DNA of 64,000 nucleotides, from the NCBI GenBank assembly GCA_934364795.1, contig CAKRMK010000013.1:15601-79600 (forward strand). Reading direction: 5' to 3'. Source of the DNA: an uncultured Blautia sp. Lineage in GTDB: Bacteria; Bacillota; Clostridia; Lachnospirales; Lachnospiraceae. Shown here one piece after another: positions 1 to 10,303 of this stretch. Below the pieces are notes generated by a model that was given only the letters and a program-made list of their open reading frames with translations, was not told where the DNA came from and searched no databases. Each line of letters begins with the position of its first letter. The first letter of the stretch is position 1. The translations under genes were made by a program, and so were the position numbers.

Positions 1-1
1 T

Positions 2-562
2 TATGAGGCTTATATTTCTGAAGAAAATGTGCCGCACAGTATTTATGAGTGTGAAGGCGCAAGAACCTGTGCTATCGAGCTTCGTAGCTTCTCAAAAAAT
101 GCAGGATTTACAGGTGTCCGCCTTGGCTTTACCGTGATTCCAAAAGAGCTTGTAAGAGATGGTGTGTCACTTCACAGTCTGTGGGCAAGACGTCACGGAA
201 CCAAGTTTAACGGTGCTCCTTATATCGTACAAAAAGCAGGGGAAGCTGTTTATTCACAGGCAGGAAAGGCTCAGTTAAAAGACCAGGTTGGTTATTATAT
301 GAGAAATGCAAAGCTGATCCATGATGAGCTTGCAAAGGCTGGATTCTCTGTTTCCGGTGGTGTAAATGCACCTTATATCTGGCTGGAAACACCAGAAAAA
401 ATGACTTCCTGGGAGTTCTTTGATTATCTTCTGAAAGAAGCAAATGTGGTAGGTACACCAGGTTCTGGTTTTGGAGCTCACGGAGAGGGATATTTCCGTC
501 TGACAGCTTTTGGCACTTATGAGAATACTCTGAAAGCCATTGACAGGATCAAGAGTTTGTAA
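2..562 (+). CDS. dapL: LL-diaminopimelate aminotransferase, C-terminal part
   Basis: This PLP enzyme converts tetrahydrodipicolinate directly to LL-diaminopimelate, for lysine and peptidoglycan synthesis. The gene is cut by the window edge; about 187 C-terminal residues remain, and the frame is open from base 2. The motif [14 protein letters not shown] contains the PLP-binding lysine, followed by the class I/II aminotransferase C-terminal domain with a conserved GSGFG...RLTAFG stretch, as in DapL rather than aspartate aminotransferases. The family is usually about 400 residues, so roughly half is missing. Family assignment is by motif recognition and is fairly secure. No terminator is obvious after the stop. 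Confidence 0.9.
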   Translation, partial: YEAYISEENVPHSIYECEGARTCAIELRSFSKNAGFTGVRLGFTVIPKELVRDGVSLHSLWARRHGTKFNGAPYIVQKAGEAVYSQAGKAQLKDQVGYYMRNAKLIHDELAKAGFSVSGGVNAPYIWLETPEKMTSWEFFDYLLKEANVVGTPGSGFGAHGEGYFRLTAFGTYENTLKAIDRIKSL

Positions 563-716
563 TTATAATTGAATTAAGCTAAAAATGCAGGGCGTATCTC
601 TGGCTGTGGCTGGGGATGCGCTTTTACTTTCTGGCTACAGGAAAATCCGTTGGGGCAGGCTATGGCAGCCTGCACTGTGGCAGACGGTGGAATATTACAT
701 AGGAGGATGGGAAATT

Positions 717-1046
717 ATGAAGATCAATCGTATTGAACATATGTGTGAAGGAAATGGACATGTAATCATTAAGGAGCTGCTGAATGAGCAGCAGTTAAAT
801 GGAAAATGCGGGCTTTATGCAGAGGTGACTTTAGAGCCGGGATGTTCTCTTGGTTTTCATATGCATTATGGGGAGAGTGAGACCTATTATATTCTGACTG
901 GGGAAGGGGAATATAATGATAACGGAACATCTTACCGTCATGTGAAGGCGGGGGATATTACGTTTACGCCGGATGGAAGAGGCCATGGACTGGCAAATAC
1001 GGGGAATACGGATCTGGTGTTTATGGCGCTGATTATTAAGGATTGA
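717..1046 (+). CDS. Small single-domain cupin protein
   Basis: This 109-residue protein is a one-domain cupin. Cupin motif 1 is visible as GFHMHYGESETYYILTGEG, with the His/His/Glu metal ligands, and motif 2 as PDGRGHGLANTG. The frame is open further upstream, but the ATG at 717 is preceded by AGGAGG at 701-706 at good spacing, so this start was chosen. Proteins of this kind bind a divalent metal and may be isomerases, sugar-binding proteins or sensors; the substrate cannot be read from the sequence. The gene stands alone between dapL and a GC-rich inverted repeat. Confidence 0.8.
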   Translation: MKINRIEHMCEGNGHVIIKELLNEQQLNGKCGLYAEVTLEPGCSLGFHMHYGESETYYILTGEGEYNDNGTSYRHVKAGDITFTPDGRGHGLANTGNTDLVFMALIIKD

Positions 1047-1051
1047 GTGAG

Positions 1052-1157
1052 GTTTTTGGCAGGGGGGACGGCGAAGGGCGGGGATGGTTCTGGCTTTGGG
1101 ACGAGGGGATTTTCGGCAGGTTTGCTGCGCCGCCCTCGCCTGGTTGCTGGCAAAAAC
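1052..1157. repeat. GC-rich imperfect inverted repeat
   Basis: An unusually G-rich segment with long imperfect arms. GTTTTTG at 1052-1058 pairs with CAAAAAC at 1151-1157, and GGCGAAGGGCGG at 1070-1081 pairs with CCGCCCTCGCC at 1130-1140. Its composition differs sharply from the AT-rich flanks. It sits just after the cupin stop and could act as a terminator or be a small palindromic repeat unit. A tandem 16-bp near-repeat beginning GTGCTTGAAAAAA follows at 1212 and 1228. Confidence 0.5.
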
Positions 1158-1265
1158 TGGGGAGAGTGAGGGTGAGTTGGAGGAGTTTGACGGTGCCGAG
1201 AGTGTAAGGTTGTGCTTGAAAAAATTGGTGCTTGAAAAAAGTTGAGAATTGGAGTTTGAGGTAAG

Positions 1266-2531
1266 ATGGATAATTATACAGCAGAGAAATTACTTGAGTT
1301 TATAAAGGAGAGTCCTACTGCGTTTCAGGCAGTGGAGATGATGAAGAAAAGATTTTCAGAGAATGGTTTTACAGAGCTTAGGGAAGAGGAGCACTGGGAG
1401 ATTGAGAATGGCGGGAAGTATTTTGTGACGAGAAACCATTCTGCGATTATTGCGTTTACGGTGCCGGAGGTTTCCAGTGATGTATTTCACATTATTGCAA
1501 GCCACAGTGATTCCCCGTCTCTGAAGATCAAAGAGAACCCGGAGATGGTGGAGAACGGATATGTAAAGCTGAATGTGGAGCTTTATGGCGGGGCGCTTCT
1601 GGCTCCCTGGTTTGACAGACCGTTGTCTGTAGCCGGCCGTCTGATTGTGAAAGAGAATGGAAAGATCTGTGAGAAGCTTGTGACAGTTGACAAAGATATG
1701 CTAATGATCCCCAATCTGGCAATCCATATGAACCGTGAGGCCAACAGCGGATATAAGTATAATGTACAAAAGGATATGCTGCCTCTTTACGGTCTGGAAA
1801 GTGCAAAGGGCTCTTTCTTTAAGACTGTGGCAGAAGCAGCAGGAATTAAAGAAGAAGACATTTGTGGACATGATCTGTTTCTTTATAACCGTATGCCTGG
1901 TACTATCTGGGGTGGTGAGGGCGAATTTGTTTCCGCGCCAAGGCTGGATGACCTGCAGTGTGCTTTTTCCTCTATGGAAGGTCTTATTGCCGGCAAAAAT
2001 GAAAAAAGCATCTGTGTACATATGGTAATGGATAATGAAGAGGTGGGAAGTGGCACAAAGCAGGGAGCCGCATCTACCTTCCTTCGCGATACCCTTCTTC
2101 GCATTAATCTGGGTCTTGGAAGAAGCTATGAGGATTATCTGATTTCTCTTGCAAAGAGTTTTATGATCTCTGCAGACAATGCACATGCCGTACATCCAAA
2201 TTATCCGGAGAAAGCAGATCCTGTAAACAGACCTCATATTAATGGCGGAATTGCAATTAAATATAATGCCAATCAGAAATATTGTACAGACGGCATTTCT
2301 GCGGCTACTTTTAAAGAATTTTGTAAAGAAGCAGGTGTATCTTGCCAGACTTATGTAAATCGTTCAGATATTGCCGGAGGTTCCACACTTGGAAATATTT
2401 CCAACACCCAGGTTGCATTAAATACTGTAGATATCGGACTGCCTCAGCTTGCCATGCATTCTCCTTATGAAACCGCAGGTGTGAAGGATACCTGTGATTT
2501 TGTAAAGCTTGCGGAGGTATTCTATGCCTGA
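1266..2531 (+). CDS. M18 family aminopeptidase
   Basis: This 421-residue cytosolic metallo-aminopeptidase of family M18 (aspartyl aminopeptidase / ApeB type) removes N-terminal residues from peptides. Family signatures include IASHSDSPSLKIK near residue 80 (first metal-binding His and Asp), DNEEVGSGTKQGA (catalytic Glu-Glu region), and ISADNAHAVHPNYPEKAD with a late metal ligand. Length fits the family. A GAGGT ribosome binding site precedes the ATG. The stop overlaps the next start by 8 bp, so it is translationally coupled with the HAD phosphatase and probably with the M20 gene after it. Confidence 0.9.
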   Translation: MDNYTAEKLLEFIKESPTAFQAVEMMKKRFSENGFTELREEEHWEIENGGKYFVTRNHSAIIAFTVPEVSSDVFHIIASHSDSPSLKIKENPEMVENGYVKLNVELYGGALLAPWFDRPLSVAGRLIVKENGKICEKLVTVDKDMLMIPNLAIHMNREANSGYKYNVQKDMLPLYGLESAKGSFFKTVAEAAGIKEEDICGHDLFLYNRMPGTIWGGEGEFVSAPRLDDLQCAFSSMEGLIAGKNEKSICVHMVMDNEEVGSGTKQGAASTFLRDTLLRINLGLGRSYEDYLISLAKSFMISADNAHAVHPNYPEKADPVNRPHINGGIAIKYNANQKYCTDGISAATFKEFCKEAGVSCQTYVNRSDIAGGSTLGNISNTQVALNTVDIGLPQLAMHSPYETAGVKDTCDFVKLAEVFYA

Positions 2532-3339
2532 GTTTAAGAAAAAAGCAGTGTTTTTTGATGCAGATGGAACTGTATGTGACATTGAAAAGGGGACACCTGC
2601 AAGTGCTGTGGAGGCAATTACAAAGCTGGTAAATAACGGTCATGAAGCATGGCTGTGTACAGGCAGAAGCCGGGCTTTTGTGCCGGATTATCTGGAGCAA
2701 ATCCCGTTTACAGGAATGATAACCGCATGTGGCTGTACCATTGAGAAAAATGGCGAGCGTCTTTTTAATAAAGAGATGAGTACCAAAGAGGCATGGCACT
2801 CTGTGGAAGTGCTGCGAAAGTATGGTATGGTACCAGTTATGGAAGGTGCTGACCTTATGTACTATGACAAAGAGGAATATAATACCAATGTCAACTGGTA
2901 TGCAGATCTTATTACAAAGGCACTGGGGGAAAAATGGCGTCCCATTAAAGGCTATGAGCAGGATCTTCATATCAATAAGATCAGCTCCAAAATTCTGCCG
3001 GGAAGTAATCCGAAAAGAGTATGTGAGGAGCTTTCTGATTACTACGAATTTATCGGACATGTTGGGGAAGGACTTGCGGGAGATACTATTGAAATGATTC
3101 CAAAGGGTTTTTCAAAGGCGGTAGGAATTGCAGCTGTCTGCCGGATTTTTCATATAGCCCAGGAAGATACCATTGTGTTTGGAGACAGTAACAACGATCT
3201 GTCTATGTTTGAATTTGCAAACACAAAAATTGCCATGGGAAATGCATCACCTGGAATCAAAGAACTTGCAGATTATGTGACAAGTGATATTTTCCATTAC
3301 GGACTTCGAAACGGACTGGAATATCTGGGACTGATTTAG
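2524..3339 (+). CDS. HAD-superfamily hydrolase, Cof type
   Basis: This 271-residue cytosolic phosphatase of the HAD superfamily (Cof subfamily) hydrolyses small phosphorylated metabolites. Motif I is FFDADGT, with the nucleophile Asp12 and acid Asp14. A late motif IV region reads VFGDSNNDLSMFEFA, and a C2-type cap lies between them. The ATG at 2524 was preferred because GGAGG at 2513-2517 lies six bases upstream; it overlaps the M18 gene by 8 bp. The substrate is unknown. It is the middle gene of a three-gene operon with two peptidase-family enzymes. Confidence 0.88.
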   Translation: MPEFKKKAVFFDADGTVCDIEKGTPASAVEAITKLVNNGHEAWLCTGRSRAFVPDYLEQIPFTGMITACGCTIEKNGERLFNKEMSTKEAWHSVEVLRKYGMVPVMEGADLMYYDKEEYNTNVNWYADLITKALGEKWRPIKGYEQDLHINKISSKILPGSNPKRVCEELSDYYEFIGHVGEGLAGDTIEMIPKGFSKAVGIAAVCRIFHIAQEDTIVFGDSNNDLSMFEFANTKIAMGNASPGIKELADYVTSDIFHYGLRNGLEYLGLI

Positions 3340-3341
3340 GT

Positions 3342-4556
3342 ATGCATAATAAAAAGAAGTATGGACGAATAAAAATGACGGAAAATACAAAATACCAGCG
3401 AAGATTTAATAAATATGATAATGAGCTTATAGAAATACGCCGCCATTTTCACAGGCATCCGGAGCTGGGACTCCAGGAGTTTGAAACGTCGGCTTTTATA
3501 CGTGATTATCTGGAAAAACTGGGCTACCGTTTAAGGGGAGTGGAGCCTACCGGGTTAATTGCAGAGCACCCCTGCCAGGATACAGACGCTTTTGCGGGCA
3601 GGAAAAAAGTAGTGCTCCGTGCAGAAATGGATGCACTTCCCATACAGGAACAAACCGGTCTTTCCTATGCTTCAGAAAATTCAGGAATCATGCATGCCTG
3701 TGGGCATGACGGAATTCTTGCAACTGCTCTGGTACTGGCCAGGATTCTTGCAGAAGAGGGGGAGAAGTTTCCTGTAAAAATGCGCTTCCTGTTTGAACCT
3801 GCAGAGGAAATCGGGGAAGGCGCAAAAAGAATGCTTGCATCTGATGCACTGGAAGGAAAACCAGATGCTTTTCTCATGTTTCATTATGCTGTGGATGAAC
3901 CTTTTGGAATGGCGGTTCATGAAGGACAGGCATCTGCCATGATTAACGGCATGGAAATCCGTGTCCATGGAAAATCCAGCCACTGGTGTGAGGCGTCTAA
4001 AGGGATTGACAGTATTTATGCAGCCTCTCTTGTGGTGAAAGCCTTTCATGACCTGAATGAAACTTATAAAGGAAAAGGTCCCTGTCTGGCTGGAATCGGG
4101 ACGATTCATGGAGGAGAATACTCCAATATTATTACAGACCTGGTGACTATGAAGGGAAATATACGTGCAGCATATGAAGAGGATTATAAGGCATTGGATG
4201 AGCTTGTCAGAAAAGCCTTGAAAGAAACCTCAACTCTTACAGGCACCAGAATCGAAATGGAATATCCAAAGCCGGCCGTTCTTCCTTTTGCAAATGACAG
4301 GGAGTTTACCTGCATTGCACAAAAGGTCGGAGAAAAGATTTTTGGGGATCGCTTTATATTGGAGGGCGAGGAACAGCTGTTTCTTTCTGGGGACAATGCT
4401 TATCGGTATTTTTTGCAGGCCAGAGGGCTTTTCTGTGTATTTCTGGCGGGAATACCGGGAAAAATTTATCCCCTTCATCATCCAAAGTTCCAGATTGACG
4501 AGAAGATTCTGCCATATAGTCTGGAAGCGTTGTATGCCATATTGGAGTGTGTTTAG
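3342..4556 (+). CDS. M20 family amidohydrolase
   Basis: This 404-residue M20D amidohydrolase is of the IAA-amino acid / N-acyl amino acid hydrolase type. Visible motifs are RRHFHRHPELGLQEFET near residue 33, the metal-binding MHACGHDG, and EPAEEIGEGAK with the catalytic Glu-Glu pair. A dimerisation domain follows. Such enzymes deacylate amino acid conjugates in the cytosol; the actual substrate is not deducible. The ATG at 3342 follows the HAD stop by two bases but has a poor ribosome binding site; the ATG at 3375 is an alternative start 11 codons later. Confidence 0.88.
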   Translation: MHNKKKYGRIKMTENTKYQRRFNKYDNELIEIRRHFHRHPELGLQEFETSAFIRDYLEKLGYRLRGVEPTGLIAEHPCQDTDAFAGRKKVVLRAEMDALPIQEQTGLSYASENSGIMHACGHDGILATALVLARILAEEGEKFPVKMRFLFEPAEEIGEGAKRMLASDALEGKPDAFLMFHYAVDEPFGMAVHEGQASAMINGMEIRVHGKSSHWCEASKGIDSIYAASLVVKAFHDLNETYKGKGPCLAGIGTIHGGEYSNIITDLVTMKGNIRAAYEEDYKALDELVRKALKETSTLTGTRIEMEYPKPAVLPFANDREFTCIAQKVGEKIFGDRFILEGEEQLFLSGDNAYRYFLQARGLFCVFLAGIPGKIYPLHHPKFQIDEKILPYSLEALYAILECV

Positions 4557-4672
4557 AAAATTGTATAAAAAACTGTATAGAAAAAACGTACATATAAAAA
4601 GGTGCTTTTGTATAAAAACCTATATGAAAAAATAATTTATAGTAAATAAACAGATTTGCAGGAGGTGTGCAC

Positions 4673-4918
4673 ATGGAAACATTGTATATCGGAGGCTCCA
4701 GGGAGAAATACCATAAGATTATGAGTATTCTGGAAAAGGAACAGATCAGATATAAGTTTCACACGATTAATCATGAAAAAAATATGTTTTCTCCTGGAAT
4801 TGGTGTGGGACGGGATTTTGGGCTGAACCATGCTGATTCTGGAAAGAATGATGTGTATGAAGTTATGGTGCATGAAAAAGATTTGGAAAAAGCCAGAAAT
4901 CTTGTGAGAGAACTGTGA
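4673..4918 (+). CDS. Small hypothetical protein, possibly DUF2007-like
   Basis: An 81-residue soluble protein with no signal peptide or membrane segment. The ATG at 4673 follows GGAGG at 4661-4665. The C-terminal half (YEVMVHEKDLEKARNLV) has the strand-then-helix pattern seen in DUF2007-type putative signal-transducing proteins, but this is only a resemblance. The middle contains a Gly-rich, Asp/His-containing loop (GIGVGRDFGLNHADSG). The function is unknown. It stands alone, with a large palindromic element right after its stop. Confidence 0.65.
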   Translation: METLYIGGSREKYHKIMSILEKEQIRYKFHTINHEKNMFSPGIGVGRDFGLNHADSGKNDVYEVMVHEKDLEKARNLVREL

Positions 4919-4923
4919 ATAAA

Positions 4924-5065
4924 TAAAGGCTGTTGTTTAAAAGTATGTCCCCAAAAATTATTTCTGCAAACTGTACGTTCCACTTTGTGGTATATTTTGC
5001 AGAAAGCTTTTTGGGGATACACTTTGTAAAGGGGAAAAATATCCCCCGTAAAACAACAGCCTTTA
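4924..5065. repeat. 142-bp nested palindrome between convergent genes
   Basis: The outer arms are a perfect 15-bp inverted repeat (4924-4938 and 5051-5065, TAAAGGCTGTTGTTT). Inside is a long stem made of CCCCAAAAA 4949-4957 with TTTTTGGGG 5008-5016 and TTTCTGCAAA 4961-4970 with TTTGCAGAAA 4996-5005, capped by CCAC-TTT-GTGG. A second small hairpin (GGGG...CCCC, 5031-5046) completes a three-way junction. It lies between the convergent small gene and the AEC transporter and may serve as a bidirectional terminator, but it is much larger than usual. Confidence 0.75.
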
Positions 5066-5093
5066 AAATGTTAATATTGTTATAAAAAATCTC

Positions 5094-6038
5094 TTAGATC
5101 AATCCAAAAGACCTGCAAATGAACAACCATCCTGTAAGGGTAAATGCGCTAAGCAAGGTTGTGAGCATGATCACACTGGAAGAAAAGGAACCTTCATGCC
5201 CCATATTTTTTGCCATGATATAACAGCTTACTGTTGTAGCAGACCCCAGCATGATTAGGATGGAAACCAGTTTGTCATGAGTGAATCCCAGTTTAATAGC
5301 AACCGGGAGAAAAATGGCACAAAAGCCTACAAGTTTCAAAAAGGTGCAGGCGATGGTTGCTTTTAATCGGGAAAATGCTTTTCCAAAATGCAGTGCACCA
5401 CCCATTGCCATAAGTCCAAGGGGAGTGGCTGTTTTTCCAAGATTATTCACTGTGGTTTTTAAAATAACCGGAAGAGGCAGACCCAGCACCGACCAGATAA
5501 GGCCTACAAGAATGCCAAGGATAATGGGATTTGTGGCAATTCCTTTTAATGTCTTTATTATCATTTTTTTATCTATATTGTGGTTCCCTGGTTTCATAAA
5601 AGAAAGCACTGTCACTGCCATGACATTGTAAAGCGGCACGCTGGCAACAATCATTAAAGGTGCCATACCGGCATCACCGTACAGGTTTTGTATAATAGCA
5701 ATTCCAAGGATTGCAGCACTGCTTCTGTAGGAGGCCTGTACAAATTCGCCCTGGATGTCTTTGGGGTTCAGCAAGAAAGACAGCCCGATGGAGATGGCAA
5801 TACTGCAAAAAGTAGTTACAAAACAGAAAATTACCAGTCTGGTATCCCAAACACTGTAAAAATCTGCTTCTGCGATGTTCATAAATAAAAGAGCGGGCAA
5901 GGCTGCCTTAAAAACAAATTTGTTCATCTGGGAAACAAAAGAATCATCATACAGTCCAATGCGCCGGAAAAAATAGCCCAGCATCAGAGTTATGAAAATA
6001 GGGATAGTAGCGTCAAGACAAAAAAACAGATTTTCCAT
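5094..6038 (-). CDS. AEC-family (auxin efflux carrier-like) permease
   Basis: This 314-residue inner-membrane protein has about ten predicted transmembrane segments in two halves, beginning with PIFITLMLGYFFRRIGLYDD, which is typical of the AEC / malonate-type transporters. Family members move organic anions such as malate or malonate; the cargo is not evident here. The ATG at 6038 was chosen over upstream starts because GGAAAGGTGAT lies just upstream of it, and the extra N-terminal residues would precede the first membrane segment. It is monocistronic on the minus strand. Confidence 0.85.
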   Translation of the reverse strand: MENLFFCLDATIPIFITLMLGYFFRRIGLYDDSFVSQMNKFVFKAALPALLFMNIAEADFYSVWDTRLVIFCFVTTFCSIAISIGLSFLLNPKDIQGEFVQASYRSSAAILGIAIIQNLYGDAGMAPLMIVASVPLYNVMAVTVLSFMKPGNHNIDKKMIIKTLKGIATNPIILGILVGLIWSVLGLPLPVILKTTVNNLGKTATPLGLMAMGGALHFGKAFSRLKATIACTFLKLVGFCAIFLPVAIKLGFTHDKLVSILIMLGSATTVSCYIMAKNMGHEGSFSSSVIMLTTLLSAFTLTGWLFICRSFGLI

Positions 6039-6188
6039 ATAAAAATCACCTTTCCGATTTACTGTTACTGTCCACCTTGTGCCCAGCAACGATTTACCGC
6101 TTTTTTGATTATAAACACTTTCCTATAATTGTCAAATATTGTTTTCTGTGGTATCGTAATAGCGAAAGGACACGAATGGAGGAGAATT

Positions 6189-7268
6189 ATGAGATATGGT
6201 AAAATTCGCATAGAAGATGGGAATCTGTTTTTTTTCAGGCATATGATACAGAACAATCTTCCATGCAGGGACATTATCTGGGCTTATATTCATCGGGAAG
6301 GCGAAAACGCGCAGTCTGCTGTGAAACAGATGATATCCAATTACCTGGTTGTCATAACCCGGAGAAAGAAAAGATACCAGTTTGAAATGACAGAGCATGA
6401 AGCGCAGGATTGCCTCCGTCTGCTTAAGATACTGAACCCGGATATTGCTACCGGTTTTCCAAAGGGAGGAAGGCTTCCACTGCAGAATCTGCCTAACACA
6501 AGAGATCTTGGGGCACTTGCTACAGAGGATGGACGGCATATTCTTCCACATAAGCTTCTTCGAAGCGGGACGTTGTATCATGCATCCCTGGCAGACCAGC
6601 ATGTTTTGCAGGAGGATTATAAGGTAAAAACAGTCATTGACTTAAGGAGCCAGACGGAACGCAAAGAGAAACCGGATACGGTACTGATGGGTGTGGAATA
6701 TTATCATATTCCAATGATTGATGAGGAAACTGCCGATGATTCTTTGGAGAGCAGATTAGGACTGCTTCAGGCAAGTGGGCTGCTTCATCAGATCCTGGAA
6801 TATGATGGGGAACTGGAAGCACTGATAAAGAAGCAATATGAGAATTTTGTGAGAGACCAGTATTCAGTCAAACAATGTGCAAGATTTATGGATGTCCTTT
6901 TTCACCACGAAAATGGTTCTGTTTTATGGCACTGCAGCATGGGAAAAGACAGAGTGGGGATAACCACTGCGTTGCTGCTTTGTGCCCTTGGCGTACACAA
7001 AGATGTGATACTGGAAGATTACATGCGTTCTAATGCCTGTCTTGCCGGGGAGCTGGATTATATGCTCCGTTACCTGGAAGCCAATAAGCTTGACAGCATG
7101 GCCAACGTAAATAAAGTATCTGCTCTATTTAAGGTGAAGGAAGAGTATCTGGATGGGCTTTTCAGGTCTATATACAGGGAATATGGAACTGTGGAGCGTT
7201 TCTTACGAAAAGGGCTGTATCTCAATCCCAAAACTGTTACAGCTTTGCAGAGCAAATATCTGATCTGA
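6189..7268 (+). CDS. Tyrosine-protein phosphatase (DSP/PTP family)
   Basis: This 359-residue protein has an N-terminal region of about 100 residues without a clear family. A phosphatase domain follows, beginning with LPNTRDLGALATEDG...LLRSGTL, the signature of the bacterial Y_phosphatase3 group. The active-site CX5R loop is HCSMGKDR, with Cys249 and Arg255, and a general-acid Asp region lies earlier. It would dephosphorylate phosphotyrosine or phosphoinositide-like substrates in the cytosol. GGAGGAG at 6178-6184 supports the ATG at 6189. The N-terminal extension is unusual and its role is unknown. Confidence 0.85.
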   Translation: MRYGKIRIEDGNLFFFRHMIQNNLPCRDIIWAYIHREGENAQSAVKQMISNYLVVITRRKKRYQFEMTEHEAQDCLRLLKILNPDIATGFPKGGRLPLQNLPNTRDLGALATEDGRHILPHKLLRSGTLYHASLADQHVLQEDYKVKTVIDLRSQTERKEKPDTVLMGVEYYHIPMIDEETADDSLESRLGLLQASGLLHQILEYDGELEALIKKQYENFVRDQYSVKQCARFMDVLFHHENGSVLWHCSMGKDRVGITTALLLCALGVHKDVILEDYMRSNACLAGELDYMLRYLEANKLDSMANVNKVSALFKVKEEYLDGLFRSIYREYGTVERFLRKGLYLNPKTVTALQSKYLI

Positions 7269-7332
7269 ATAAATGGTTACTGTAAACGGTAACATAAAAA
7301 TGCTTTAATACAGTGAAACAATAAAATTTTCA

Positions 7333-7360
7333 TTGACAAACAAAATTATGTTGCTATAAT
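7333..7360 (+). promoter_or_regulatory. Promoter of ilvN-ilvC
   Basis: TTGACA at 7333-7338 and TATAAT at 7355-7360 are separated by 16 bp. Both boxes match the vegetative consensus perfectly, and the start of ilvN lies about 40 bases downstream. Confidence 0.85.
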
Positions 7361-7402
7361 GATAAACATATCAATCTGAAGTACGAAAGCAGGATTATAT
7401 TT

Positions 7403-7900
7403 ATGCAAAACAGGATTTTATCTTTATTAGTAGATAACACATCAGGTGTGCTAAGCCGGATCGCAGGTCTGTTCAGCCGCCGTGGTTATAATATAGACAG
7501 TATTACTGCTGGAGTTACAGCAGATGTGAATTACACCCGTATTACAGTTGTGTGCAGTGGGGATGACGCGATTCTTGATCAGATCGAGAAGCAGCTCGCC
7601 AAGCTTATAGATGTAAGGGATATCAAGGTTCTTGACCCTTCCGAGAGCGTGGTTAGAGAGACGGTTCTTGTGAAGGTTGCAGCAGCACCGGAACAGCGAC
7701 AGGGAATTGTTTCTATTGCAGATATTTTCCGTGCCAAGGTTGTGGATGTAAGTAAGGATTCTCTGATCGTGGAGATGACAGGAAGCAAGACCAAGCTGGA
7801 AGCTTTTATTAATCTGATGGGAGATTACGAAATCCTGGAACTGGCCCGCGCCGGTGTTATGGGACTTGAGAGAGGCTCTCACGGAGTGAAATTTCTTTAG
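7403..7900 (+). CDS. ilvN: Acetolactate synthase small (regulatory) subunit
   Basis: This 165-residue regulatory subunit of acetohydroxyacid synthase catalyses no reaction itself but activates the large subunit and confers valine feedback inhibition. An N-terminal ACT domain (LSLLVDNTSGVLSRIAGLFSRRGYNIDSITAG) is followed by the C-terminal small-subunit domain ending GVMGLERG. Length matches the family. It is followed after 108 bp by ilvC. The large subunit ilvB is not in this window, so the holoenzyme genes are split, at least locally. Confidence 0.93.
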   Translation: MQNRILSLLVDNTSGVLSRIAGLFSRRGYNIDSITAGVTADVNYTRITVVCSGDDAILDQIEKQLAKLIDVRDIKVLDPSESVVRETVLVKVAAAPEQRQGIVSIADIFRAKVVDVSKDSLIVEMTGSKTKLEAFINLMGDYEILELARAGVMGLERGSHGVKFL

Positions 7901-7996
7901 TTTGCTAAGGGATGCATGTTTAATGGATGAATATCTATACAGGAAATATGCATATATATTCCCTTAACGATATATTTTTAAGTTTTAATACAGTAG

Positions 7997-9140
<1,144 letters not shown>

Positions 9141-9143
9141 AAT

Positions 9144-9175
9144 AAAAAATCCGGGGTTTCCCCGGGTTTTTTATT
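9144..9175 (+). terminator. Rho-independent terminator of ilvNC
   Basis: An A-run, then CCGGGG-TTT-CCCCGG and a T-run at 9165-9172. The flanking A and T runs make it nearly symmetric, so it could also serve the convergent LysR gene. Confidence 0.9.
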
Positions 9176-9218
9176 TGACGGAAAATTCAGCAGAAGTGCC
9201 CCGGTTATACAAAAGATT

Positions 9219-10127
9219 CTACCGGACAAAATCTCCCACAAATTGTGACGTACATCTTGCAGAAAGCTGTGAAATAATATTTTTATTATGTTCGTCTTTT
9301 TTGCATACGAACCCGATTTCGCGGGAAGGAAAGGTAAGATCCAGGGGTGCTTCTACGAGAAGACCTGCATCCAGCTCTTTTTGTACAAATTCTTTTATTA
9401 CACAGGCAATGCCAAGTCCTACCTGTGCGAACTGGATTAAAAGATCCATGGAGGTAACCTCCAGAGTGTGACTTAACTGAAGCTGGTGTTCATGGAGCAG
9501 CGTGTTAACAGACTGTCTGGTAATATTCTGTTCGTCCAGAAGCATAAAGGTAGCCGTATGATACAGTGGTTCGGCAGGAAAAAGTCTGTGCTGGTTTTCA
9601 AGATATTCTTTTGTGGCTACGAATGTATCCTGGATCTGAAGCAGAGGAAGGAAAAAGTAGCCAGATAATTTCTGTGGCCGCCCGATGAGCCCGATATCTA
9701 TTTTGTCCTGGTCAAGAAGCTTCAGAGTCTGATAAGTAGACTGGCAGGAAATGGTAATACGGATCCGGGGATTGACGGAAATAAAATTTTTGAGTCGTGG
9801 CATTAAAACATATTTACAAAGAGTGGTGCTGGCACCGATCCGCAATTTGGGAATTTCCCTGGAACGATTGTGTAGAATAGAGTCTTCTCCCTCAGAAAGA
9901 AGGGCGAAGGCTCCTTTTGCTTTTTCATAAAGGAGCTGGCCGTCAGGAGTCAGAGTGACGCCTCTGGAGCTGCGTTTAAAAAGTGTGGTATCCAGATTGT
10001 TTTCCAGCTTTTTGATAGCATGACTGATGGCTGGTTGGCTGATGTACAGTTCTTTGGCTGCCTGGGAAATGTTTCCGGTGCGGCTGACAGTATAGAAAAT
10101 GTGATAAAGAGAAAGATTTTCCTGCAT
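9219..10127 (-). CDS. LysR-type transcriptional regulator
   Basis: This 302-residue LysR-family regulator has a winged helix-turn-helix at residues 1-60 (YTVSRTGNISQAAKELYISQPAISHAIKKLE) and then a two-lobed ligand-binding domain. The start ATG at 10127 has AGGAGG just upstream. It is divergent from leuC across a 176-bp AT-rich region, the usual arrangement when a LysR protein controls its neighbour. By context it probably senses a leucine-pathway intermediate such as isopropylmalate (inference). It is convergent with ilvC. Confidence 0.92.
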   Translation of the reverse strand: MQENLSLYHIFYTVSRTGNISQAAKELYISQPAISHAIKKLENNLDTTLFKRSSRGVTLTPDGQLLYEKAKGAFALLSEGEDSILHNRSREIPKLRIGASTTLCKYVLMPRLKNFISVNPRIRITISCQSTYQTLKLLDQDKIDIGLIGRPQKLSGYFFLPLLQIQDTFVATKEYLENQHRLFPAEPLYHTATFMLLDEQNITRQSVNTLLHEHQLQLSHTLEVTSMDLLIQFAQVGLGIACVIKEFVQKELDAGLLVEAPLDLTFPSREIGFVCKKDEHNKNIISQLSARCTSQFVGDFVR

Positions 10128-10303
10128 AAATGCCTCCTGTGAGTTTGGACGAACTTTGTTTACAAAAATTATTCAACGGAATGTGACCTGTGAACAGTAA
10201 TAATATAAATATAAATTATAATAAACATGATTAATATGTATTGTTATTATAACAGAAAGTGTGATAAAATACCATCATACAATGAATCAGGAGGAATACA
10301 AAA
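10128..10303. promoter_or_regulatory. lysR-leuC divergent control region
   Basis: A very AT-rich 176-bp spacer. A leuC promoter candidate is TTGTTA 10241-10246 with TAAAAT 10265-10270 (18-bp spacer). AGGAGG at 10289-10294 precedes leuC. Several ATTA-rich short dyads upstream could be LysR T-N11-A sites, but no single one stands out. Confidence 0.55.
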
